Assembly: GCF_964340395.1 (NCBI RefSeq)
Contig: NC_135552.1
Coordinates: 16,723,194 to 16,787,193 of the forward strand
Direction of reading: 5' to 3'
DNA length: 64,000 nucleotides
Source of the DNA: Glandiceps talaboti
Lineage: Eukaryota > Hemichordata > Enteropneusta > Spengelidae
Under the pieces are notes generated by a model. It was not told the DNA's origin. It ran no database searches and saw only the letters and a program-made list of their open reading frames with translations. Numbering within the stretch: position 1 is the stretch's first letter; every line of letters starts with the position of its first letter. Positions 38,961 through 49,805 of this stretch are shown in pieces. The translations under genes and the position numbers were made by a program.

Positions 38961-41232
38961 TCTTATCCATAAAGAGGGCTCTCTTGGTGGTTGGACTGAG
39001 GTATCCGGTAAAGCTACCGATAGGGGTCGCTTTTCTTGTGATTTATAAATGTCAAAAAGTATTTATAAAATGGCGCTCTCTACAACAAACCAAGAAAAGC
39101 GTGAAAAGTAAAAGCTGCTGGTACTCGGGTACCCAGTAACGATCGCTGGCCCGGCGAAGCTCGTAGATCTGTAACATACATTGTTGACTTCACAGGCCAT
39201 TAATCAAGAAAGTTGCAGTTCAATTTTTATGAAACTTCGAATACAGACTTAAAAATACCAAGTGAATCTATGTATGAAAACAATTTAGCGTGGCGGAATC
39301 AAAATTCGTCAAATTAGGTCAAACATTTTAGAACTAAATCTGTGAAAATTTCGTCGAGCGTTGCATGTAAATGTATTTGGCGTACACCAGGAACTGTGAC
39401 CTAGACACATTCAGAACAGCATACTCTATGTTATAAGTGAATGTCTCATTAATTCGATGTAAAACTATGAAAATGGTCCATTATTGAGTCTAAATTTTGT
39501 CATTTTTCAAAAAGTACCCCTTTTTTACGATTCCACGGACCTAGATGGCCGACGAGAAACACCCCCTTTCCGTGAAATTTCTAACAGGCATGCGTACCCG
39601 CTTCGTCTGGGACTGCCATCACAGGGGTGAAGGTAAAGCAGACAAAGAATTTATCTCTTTGTAGAGGAAGTTGACATGAAAATATACCGTATATCTTTGG
39701 AATGATATCAAATGAGGTGACGTAAATACATTAATCTTTAAATGGCCCATTGTTTGATACAACAGGAGTGTCACTAGCCTGAGATACAACCAGGGGATTG
39801 GTATTTTCTGTTGGCAAGTGTCCAAATGATATGTTCTCTATACCATTATGTGCGATACTAGTCCAGTATGTAGATAACGATAGATAAATGGATACATCAA
39901 TTCATTTGTAGAGGCTTGTAAATAGGACAGTGTTGTATTACATGTGTACACACTATTTAATCACGTGACACAAATTTTGTCCTGATGTCACCTGGCAACA
40001 TCGTTGCCAAAAACTTCAATCCTTACTACTTCATTTTAATCATCTCGTACCAGTGTAGGTGCAGTACGTCGTCGTCCATCTGAAATATTCGTCTGAGTTG
40101 GCAAAAGAATAAATCCCTCATTCTTGAAGGTAAGTTACGTTAAGCTCCTTACATGCAGACAAAATATCACTACAATCACAAAGAACTATATATGGACATG
40201 TATTTGGAACTATAGGAACAATCAAAACTTTACATGGTAGCAAGAATACAATTGAGTTTGGCGAAGGTAATTGGATACAGTTTAGTATCTCCCATTTAGG
40301 GCTTGCGCAAGTCTCTGGACTCTTTTATTATTTATTTAAATTTGACTAAAATATTTTTTAACACATGGGTGTTCTTTTATGTGAAATAATTACCTGAGAG
40401 TGGTTGCGAAATAGTGGTGTGATTGCGCATGGCCCTTTGGAGACGGTACTTACGATTTGAGTTACAGTGAAAATTTGCTTTATGTCTTCTCTTCTTGGAG
40501 ATTATCACACCAGACAAACAGTCCGTCATGCACAAAGTAGTATCACATATCTTTTATACTAGTGTGTATACGAGTGATTGTTTGTCTGGCGTGATAATCT
40601 CCAAGAAGATAACACATAAAGCAAATTTTCGCGGTAACTGGTCCATGCTAACCATGAGATTAGGGTTGTTTTGATTTAAATGAGAGGAGAAGGATGGACA
40701 ATTAGTCAGTAAAGATTGAATCATAGCGACAAAAGTAGCCAGGGAAAGGAGAAAAAAGGTTTTATATCACCACAAAAATAAATTAGTCAATTGATCAATA
40801 TCACACACAAAATAAGTTTTATTTTACCACAAAAATAATCATTCAATAATTCAATCATTCTACCAAATAATCAATCACAATCAATCAATAAATTTATCGA
40901 TCGATCAATTGATCGATTAATCTATCACATGCTCGCTGCTCCCCGTGTGTTACCATGGCTGCATGTCAACAGTAGTAATCAACAGAGCATGCAAAAAGAA
41001 AAAGAGGTTCGCAAAGTATGTTTGCTTTTCGCTCTTAAAGTGAAAACTATATTTTAATGCATATATACCTGGTGATTCAATGTTATTACAACATGGTCTT
41101 TACTCCTTGACCATACTCGGTAACATCAGGTTGGTAAACTACTATATTTACTGATAGATTGTCCCTAGATCCATTTCTCGTAGACTAGGATAGTCAATTG
41201 GACATTCTATCCAAGTATTTGATAAAACAGGT
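38961..41232. other. Intergenic D-E interval and 5' flank of E
   Basis: Apart from a MITE at 40460-40639, nothing is recognised before about 40310. From there on, short blocks match the other 5' flanks (TTGCGCAAGTCTCTGGACTC, CATGTCAACAGTAGTAATCAA). No exon supported. Confidence 0.5.
40460..40639. mobile_element. 180-bp MITE with inverted repeats of about 55 bp
   Basis: Left AGTTACAGTGAAAATTTGCT and right AGCAAATTTTCGCGGTAACT are inverted, and pairing continues inward through CTTGGAGATTATCAC and GTGATAATCTCCAAG. No internal ORF. The target duplication is unclear. Confidence 0.85.
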
Positions 41233-43799
41233 ATGGGTTGTGGAGGTTCAAGTGTCGAACTAATACATACTCAGTCTCAGGCTCCAGTGACGCCCAGCAA
41301 AAATTACTCTGCCCTACCCGAAGATGCAGTACCTTACCCAGGACCTGCGTTGGACGTACGTCTGATTGAAATCCCTGTTACAATGAAGACTGAAGGTATA
41401 ATATACATCCAATTTAGCTCAATTCCGAGAGTGATACTGAAAAACAGGCATACACGTGCGCGCACGCACACACAGTACACACATATTACATACTACTAAC
41501 ACATTGTACACACACACACACACACACACACACGCACGCACGCACACACACACACACACACACACACATACATACATACATACATACATACATACATACA
41601 TACATACATACATACATACATACATACATACATACATACATACATACATACATACAGACATACAGACAGACAGACAGACAGACAGGCAGACAGACAGATA
41701 TGTGATAAGAAGATTAAATCACAAATCATAAATATACAATAATGACAATAGCGAGACGTGTTATAACAATATTCAATAATTTGTCGTGAAAGTTTCGAGA
41801 TATCGATGCTAATTCATGAAACCTCGCGGGAGGTGAAAACTACACTAAAGTGAGTAGTATATTCATAAATCTTTTCTGAAAATTACGATGTAACTGTACT
41901 ATCCGAAGAGGGTTTCACAAAATAAAAAACAGCGAAGCGTAGAAACTATAGGCAGAATAGCTACATGTATGTCTGTGGTCTATCGACTTTATTATATCGA
42001 CTTACACAAATTAGATTAGTGTCGCCGATTGTCTGATAACTACTATGTGGTCTTTGAGCTATCGATTTTGGGAATTCTTTATAAATGTTGACATGTCACT
42101 GCCAATAATCTTTATTTATAGAATAAATACTGTATTGCTATCACATTTATAATACATTAAAATGAACGAACTTTCTAGACGAATACTGAGCTATAAATGT
42201 GAGCCTGTATTGGCTATCGGAATGTAATCATCATCACATTTATGTGATTTCACTATATTTTTGGTTGACAGTTTCATTGTTTGGTTTATCTGGTACCTCT
42301 ACAACCACTGATGTCGATGCGTATTATCCCGTTATTGCGGCTCCCTATGCTGAAGGCTTCACCTTGTTACAGATTGCCCCCATTCCAGGATCTTTTAAGA
42401 GAAGTGGTATGTTCTCCTTGGGGGGTACCTTGAAATATCAGGCTATTCTGTCGAAGCAAAACAGGTTAGTTGGAAATAAAGAAATCTTGGTGGCCGTCGC
42501 ACATCTATTTACAAGCATACACCATAGATTAGTAAATATGTACATGTGGAGTCTATAAAATTACCAAGGAAACGACAAACACTCTCAAGTCTGTGATTTT
42601 AGTTTTTCACAAACAGAGAGACAACAGCCTGATGACAGTTTAACGTTTTGCGTTATATATCCATTTGTTTCTTCCATCGCATAGCAAAATGACCACCTGT
42701 TAATCGTAACGACATGCGCACGATTGTTTAGGTCTATACAGATACTAAATTGTATGTTTTACTAAGTTCATTTTAGTTTCATTTGTAGAAATGTCTGTTA
42801 TTCAAAGGAGTTTACGCAACACACAATCAACAGCACACAGAAAGTGAAGTTTTGAATGTGTAATGTGTAATTTTCAGTAACGAAAATAAAATGAATAGTC
42901 ACAGCAATCCTTAACAGTCTGACGATTACTTAAATTTCGTCCTGTTTACAGAGCATCGTTAGTTTAATTTGCAACATTGTTCAAATGTTATATCACATGT
43001 TGTGTTTGCCCAAACTTTTGACGATTCTATGGAGCGTATATTCAACTCTGAAATCATCTTACATTTCCTTGACAGTGCGGAAGAATCGTGGCAGCTACAC
43101 ATAGTCAAGAGCTATATTGCTCAAAATATGATGAACTCGGGATTTAAGATGTTATTCCCCTATAACCAGAGTACCAGTAGTGATTCCTCACATTTACACC
43201 AAACAGTAAGTATACCAACCTATAAAATGACCATCATATTAATAGCTTTTATAGCAACCTGAGCTGCCTCCAGCAATTAATAAACTATGTATTGGGGACA
43301 CCGGAATTGCAAGAAACATATAAATATATAGTTACTGTAATATCAACAACAACCTTAACAATTGAACAACAGTTAAAATTCAAACAATAGTAGTCAGTCA
43401 GCATTGAAAATTCTGAGTACAAAATTATCGATCTCTTATTCAATAAAGTGCAAGGATTGTCGTTGGTGGCGCTCCACTTCGAGAATCAACTCTGGCGACG
43501 TTCACCTGCGATAACCGTTTCATAGGGACCGGTCAGTTTCTTCGGCCGGGGGGGGGGCGGTGGATTTGTAGGGGGATCACCCTGTTTTTGAAATTGGCAG
43601 TGGGGGGGGGGGGGTTCATTCTGTTTTCAAAATTGTGGAGGGGGGGGGGGTCATTGTGTTTTGGATAGTGATGGAAGAAAAAAAATCATTTTTCTACAAT
43701 GGCATATAGCCTTGTCTGAAATGTGGTACATGTAAATATTTGTTCTTATCCCTGTTTCTTACATGAATTCTTTAATTTTACTTATTAGTTCAAACATAA

Positions 43800-43831
<32 letters not shown>

Positions 43832-46426
43832 GTATTACCTAGCTACCACACTAGTTACAGAACATGTCGTGTAAATGCTTGGCTGTTTCACAATCAGTGC
43901 TTCACTTATATTGCACTTTGGGGCAAAAGTGAACTTGAAGGTTTCGTAATAGTAATCTTCATAGATAGTTTATAAAAGAAGTTAATCTAAAATGTTCCCT
44001 ACTCGTCACAATGAACTTGTCAGAAGGGATTAGTACACTTTCAAGTTTGGATGTTACATGTTATTGACACTACAAATCACCACATCTCATCAGATTCCAG
44101 TTTCTATTATACACTAGGTATGGCCACCTAAAGTTCTCTAACATACCGGTGACTTTACTATACATGCAATATTAATGTCCCTATGCCAATGTTACGGGTC
44201 CATTTTTATGTGACATGGGAAACTCATTTAAAACTTACATTTACGTTAGCTGTTCGAAGCTGATGGATTGAAACATTACCTCAAAGGCTATGAATAACCT
44301 AAACATTGCCTTAATAGAAGCAAACCAGATTTAAACTGAATGCCTTCCGTAAGGAATTTCATGATTTATGCAAGAAATTTAGCTCTATATCTGTGATTCG
44401 TCAAGTCCCAATGAAAGTTAGTTGTCAAAAATGTTGTTGAAATGCCCGCCACGCCTCCTATTCTCAGCACAGGAAAGCTTGCCATCCCCGACTTCACTCG
44501 GCTTTCGTGATCCCCTACATACCCGGGATGTGGCATGTGTGTGTTGAACTTCCTTCTGTCCCACCACGAGTTTACAGTGTGAAGCTACCATCATATTCAT
44601 ATTCATCTTCACTTTCAAAAGTTGACCTCTACGATCAATGTGAATATGATGATAGCTTATACACATTCGTCATCAGATTCGAAGTACTTCCGAATGGGTA
44701 CGAACATGCGTTCGGCAAATCACATATTATCCTTCATTGCATTGGCAGGTTGAAATCATGTGATTGTAATTACTTTTCACTTGATTTGCCTGGATTTGCA
44801 TGCTCTCTTGTTATTTTTGCCAGAGTATCCAATTTGCACCATGAATTATTGTTGTCATGGACCATTATTTTTCACAATCGATTGCGTTGACCGATCCCGA
44901 TCAAGGGAACTACACACATTGTGATAATTGTGGTCTTGACAACACTATTTTGTGTAAATTTCACCAGTGTAAGTGTTAAGTAGGGTTTCAAAGATAGCAG
45001 CACTGCGGGAAATCAAAACACACCCAGCCAGGCTGTATTTTATTACATTACTCATACAGGTTTTTTGTACACCCAAATATTGATATTTCATTTTCAAAGA
45101 TATGGGAAAGGCATACTAAACATTCAAATTAGTTTTTTATATGACAACAATAATTCATGGTGCAAATTGGATACTCTGGCAAAAATAAGAAGAAAGCATG
45201 CAAATCCACGCTAATCAAGTGAAAAGTAACTACAATCACATGATTTCAACCTGTCAATGAAGGATTTGTGATTTGCCGAACGCTTGTTCGTACCCATTCG
45301 GAAGACTTCGAATCTGATGATGAACGTGTGAAGCTATCATCATATTCACATTGAGCTAGAGGTCAACTTTTGAAAGTGAAGATGAATATGAATATGATGG
45401 TAGCTTCACACTCGTCCATTCGGAAGACTTAACGTGTGAAGCTATCATCATATTCACATTGAGAGTAGAGGTCAACTTTGAAAGTGAATATGAATATGAA
45501 TATGATCGTTTTACACATTCCTTCTCAAGATTTTGTTGAGTGGCGCGCCCTCACTGTACACTAATTATATAGAGGTCAATGTATAGGTCACCATTATTGA
45601 TACATTGTCGCGAAATTGTCTTCGTAGGCTAGGCGAGCCTTGGTTTATTTACCATATTTTGACCACACACATTTGGGTATGAATTATAGATTAGTACACT
45701 TGATAAATATGTGAGAGTGTATTTATATCAGCTGAGATACAGAGCTAGATAAATGATTATGTACAAGCCTTGCAACAAACAGCGTTAGTTTGTTATCGAG
45801 AGAATTCGGAAAAGAACACGGTAAAAAGGAGACGGTTCGAGGTCAATATTAATACTTCCTAAACTTCTAATCGAAAATCTACAATTTCTCTTTATTCATC
45901 TGCGCATCAGTGTGTGAAATTTGAAAATGATAAGTCCATATTTGACGAAATTGAAACGATGATAAATATTTCACCTGTTTGTGAACTCTGTGCTCATTAT
46001 AAACCTATTTTAAAGCCAAGAAAAAAAAATAGTTTTCTGGTGAGTGTGAATCACTTAAATACCCTGCCTCGCTCTTCTTTTTTCTCATGTTTGTGCAGCC
46101 AATGCAGAGTACATGCAGATCCAAGGGAAACACAAAATCAGGTTGGCATGAAACCCCTGAAAACAGAGTCTTTCTCAGTAGTGTAGAGCACGCTTAATAT
46201 AACGTTCATAAGATAACGCTACCTGAATCTGAATCTGACGCCAACTTTATACTCGTTTGATCTATTAATTACTCAAATTGGTCATTAATATTCATCGGAT
46301 TATTAGCAAAACCTAATCGGTTCTTGCCATTACCCTACGGAACATGTCTATGAAATTTCGTTTGAATTGATGTAGCCGTTTTTTTCGGAAATGGTGATAC
46401 AGACACACACACACACAGACACACAG

Positions 46427-46487
<61 letters not shown>

Positions 46488-49420
46488 GACACACATACTT
46501 CATCAGTATATTATAACCTTCCTTACGGAAGGTAAAAACTGCAGATCTGCCAGGGGGAAAACCCCAAGGACTCCGTCACCCCCAGAGGTCACTCATGCAT
46601 TCAACCAACAATCAGATGCACCAACAACCTTTTTACTGTCATAATGGTATTAAACTTTTCTTAAATATTTTCACCCAATTCTAATTAGAGATGATATTGT
46701 CTTTTAAAGATGTGAAATGTTTGCTAAGGTGGTCTAAAATTGCCTTAAACTCCAAATCTCCCCTACCAATGATACTACCATTAGATGTGCTAACCTTATT
46801 ACGACGTGTATATATAATGATGCCATTTAACTTTTTAAGAACATATTTCAACCCTATGTAAGTCATAAAGAATAGTTTCTGATACTTGATGGTGCTGTCT
46901 TGTAAAGCATGGATTGGGTTATTGCTTGAAAGGGTCTGAATAGCCTAAATATTGGCTTTAAGAGTAAAAATCCTTCAGGGCTTCTAGAGGGAGACCCCCC
47001 TGGACTTCCCACATGAGGTGGACATATCCCAGTCTCAAGCTCTTCCCCTCTTACTGTCAAGATGCTATCAAAGTATATTTCAAAAGTATTTCAACCCAAT
47101 GTAGTTGCTTTTTACATGTTGGTGCTGTCTTGTAAAGCTTGGAAATTATTGTCTGAAAGGGCCTGAATAGTACTTTTCAGAGTAAAAAACTTCCAGGGAT
47201 TCTAGGTGGAGACCCCCTAGGACCCCCATAAGAGATATAACGTATTCCCTGTTCAAGCTTTCCCATATCTTTCACTGTCAAGATGCTATTAAACTGGAAT
47301 ATATTTACCCTGTGTAGTCAATAATTATAATTAGGATAGTGCTAACCTGGGATCTTATAAAGTAGATGCAAGACAGTCAAGCAGTCCACACTGAGTCACG
47401 ATCAAAAAATACCTGTCATGTGAATATTATATATATGGGGGGGGGGGGGGGGGAATCATCATGTTTTAGAATTAAGTGATAGGGGTCAGTCTGTTTTTGG
47501 TTTTACAGATAGGGGGGTCAGTGACTTTTTGTCGGCCCGATTTAAGAATCCCCCCCCCCCCGGGCTGGAGAAACTAATCTGTCCCTAAAACTTGACAAAA
47601 TTGAAATCTTCAATGAATATATAAATGACTACTCTCATTGACCAGGAAATCAATATCACGCATGGAAAATGGTGTAACCGAAACTTTTAGATGCATTTGA
47701 AAATATTCATACAATTCTTCAATCCTCTTCTTAGATAACTGAAACTTGTGCACAGGGTGGTCGTCTCTTGTGTATTACACCATCAATGTCATCCAAAGGA
47801 GAGAAAGGAAAGGGTGGAGGTAAGAAGCACATCTCAGCAATATTAAACACGGTTTTATAAATATCTACTGTTCCATTCAGTTTAGTTAGTGCAAACTTCT
47901 TGAAAACAACACTCACTTGTGAAAAACTAGTCGAGGACGGTTATACAAAGATCTTCTATGCAACTATTACTTGTTAAACACCACTCCACCCATTCCCACC
48001 ATCAACCCGGAGCCCTTGCTGTCTCCCGGATATGAAATTCGTTAGATTATGATATCTAGGTGTATCCTATTCTTCTGCATGCAAGACCTTTAGCTGTAGT
48101 CCGAGATATTGCCGAACACGACCGAAGGACTACAGAGTAGTAGTATCTTTGGTCGCCGAGTAACCTGAGAGCAACTAGACGAAGTTTATCATGTGTTCCT
48201 CCCTGTATTGAATAATTAGCACAATATCTCCCACAGTCCAAAAAAAGTCTACTAGGGCCCTAAACTCCAATTCTTATCCTACCTGTATAACCCCATCATC
48301 TTTGTAATATTTCGGTATACCATCAAAATGTAAGCTTAAACACAGTGAAACTAAAATAAAGTCTTTAAAGATCAAGTTTTTTATTTTAACATTTTAGTCA
48401 TGGGAATGGATTTATTCTTTAACATGGCAAAACATCCAAACCCGACTATTTACACCTACAAAGCCATCCACGTACCAGTCAACTTTAAAATGCAGGTTGG
48501 TATAATGATGTCATCAAGTTCAAAGGTTGAGCTAGACTGGCATGCTAAGCTACAGGAATACTTATCACAGGGATGGAAACTGGTTGATATCTTCTTTGAT
48601 GGTGGATCAAGTACAGAAAGTAAGGTTTTATTAACATTAGAATATACCAATTAAACCTCACGTCAAGTCAAGTCAAACAATGCAAGTCATGAACAGTAAA
48701 GTAGTAGTAAAGTAAAGTAACGTAATGAAAAGTAAAGTAAAGTAAAATACTGAAAAGTAGAGTAAAGTAAAGTAAAGTAGTAGTGAAGTGAAGTCACAAA
48801 GTAAAGGTGACTTAAAGTAATGTAAAAGTAAAGTAAAGTTGGAGTAAAATAAAAGTGCAGTAATAAGGTGAAAGTGAAATAAATGTAAAGTGAAATAAAG
48901 TACACGTAAAAGTAAAGTGTAAATTGTGAAGTGTAAAGTAAAACTTAAGTAAAGTGAAGTAAGGTACAGTAAAAGTAAAGTCAATTAGCTTAGATAAAAG
49001 ATAGCTTGGTAGACTAAGAGTATGGGAAGCCGTTCAGGCCAAAAGTATTTTTTTATTTTAGCTATAGTATGAACATGGAATAAAAGTACATAAACGGTTA
49101 AAATTAGTTTGTAAGTACGAAAAATATAAAATACTATAGCTAAAATAAAAAAATATTTTTGGCCTGAACGGCTTCCCATACTGAACGGCTTCCCATAACC
49201 ATGTACTCTTCGGAAGACTTCATATTTTGTATCTGGTTATTTCCAGCGGGTTTCATGTCAGCATCTAGCAGTCTCAACTCAGTGTGGTTCTTTGAAAAGG
49301 ATGATTCTAAATTAGAGGACAATACACCCCTGTATGAGGGCGCTGTTGTGGAATACTGGGACAAGATGACTGTAAGTACTTAGAAGTATGTATGTATGTA
49401 TGTATGTATGTATGTATGTA

Positions 49421-49485
<65 letters not shown>

Positions 49486-49805
49486 ATGTATGTATGTATG
49501 TATGTATGTATGTATGTATGTATGTATGAGTGTGTGTATTTAACAAAAATACTAATCATGTATATTGACAGGTGATAACGATTGGTACCACTCCACATGA
49601 TACATGGAATGAAAGCATCATCACTATGGGACAACGAGGTTGGGAGTTGGCATCCATTGTAATGACGCCAGAAACCAAATTACAAGGCACCACTGTACAT
49701 ATGAAGGTAGTGCTTCTCTTCCAACGGAGAATCATTGCCCAATCAGCTGCAGGTACTGAAAAGCCAGTAGAGAGCACAGCCAATGAGGAAACACCAGCTG
49801 AATAG
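41233..49805 (+). CDS. Raftlin-like protein, copy E (7 exons, long intron 3)
   Basis: Exons: 41233-41395, 42272-42464, 43076-43205, 47735-47819, 48398-48619, 49247-49371, 49572-49805, giving 383 residues. The N-terminus is Met-Gly-Cys-Gly-Gly-Ser, followed by the longest and most divergent linker of the five copies before the conserved [14 protein letters not shown] segment. Exon 7 begins VITIGTTPHDTW where the others have MTMTGTTTP, one codon shorter. Exon 4 is the shortest (85 bases). Intron 3 is 4.5 kb, against about 0.56 kb in A, because it holds an inverted-repeat element. The exon 1 donor is GTATAA. All frames are open and phases agree with the other copies, so it should encode a complete raftlin-like protein. 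Confidence 0.8.
41450..41700 (+). repeat. (CA)n-(TACA)n-(GACA)n microsatellite, intron 1 of copy E
   Basis: CA with CGCA interruptions, long TACA, then CAGA units. Confidence 0.96.
44573..45505. repeat. Foldback repeat, arms of about 280 bp
   Basis: The arm at 44573-44862 is the inverted complement of 45141-45412 (for example GACCTCTACGATCAATGTGA against TCACATTGAGCTAGAGGTC). The spacer is about 280 bases. The inner part of the right arm is repeated once more at 45432-45505. Confidence 0.85.
46395..46495 (+). repeat. (CA)n/(CAGA)n microsatellite
   Basis: It follows TAGCCGTTTTTTTCGGAAATG, a sequence style typical of dispersed retroelement tails in invertebrates. It lies inside the large element in copy E. 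Confidence 0.95.
46540..47340 (+). repeat. Imperfect tandem repeat, period about 225 bp
   Basis: Three diverged units. The phrase GGTGCTGTCTTGTAAAGC occurs near 46889 and 47119, and a GGGAGACCCCCCTGGAC-type phrase occurs three times. Confidence 0.7.
48700..48985 (+). repeat. Degenerate AAAGT repeats, intron 5 of copy E
   Basis: AAAGT, AAAAGT and many variants, at the place of the copy A satellite. Confidence 0.85.
49021..49180. mobile_element. 160-bp MITE with TA target sites, intron 5 of copy E
   Basis: TGGGAAGCCGTTCAGGCC and its inverted complement form the ends, with arms of nearly 50 bases, flanked by TA on each side as for Tc1/mariner-type elements. An extra partial terminus follows at 49181-49197. 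Confidence 0.85.
49386..49530 (+). repeat. (TGTA)n-(TG)n-(TGTA)n microsatellite, intron 6 of copy E
   Basis: Lies between the exon 6 donor and the exon 7 acceptor. Confidence 0.96.

Larger units (their letters stand above)
43523..47587. mobile_element. 4.1-kb element with imperfect inverted ends in intron 3 of copy E
   Basis: Left TAGGGACCGGTCAGTTTCTT and right (reversed) TAGGGACAGATTAGTTTCTC share about 22 of 29 positions, each running into a long G tract. The intron 3 sequence of A (CCGTTTC...AAAACGTGTCAAAGTTG) continues on both sides, with only some 15 bases missing, which gives a near-empty reference site. It contains a foldback repeat, a CA array and a 230-bp tandem repeat. No transposase frame recognised, so it is non-autonomous or composite. 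Confidence 0.7.

Noticed and set aside
44507-44890. 127-codon plus-strand frame
   Set aside because: It lies in the arm of a foldback repeat, has no known motif, and its mirror arm is not open in the same way.
45914-46186. 90-codon plus-strand frame inside the large E intron element
   Set aside because: No transposase or zinc-finger motif and no conserved neighbours, so coding cannot be supported.
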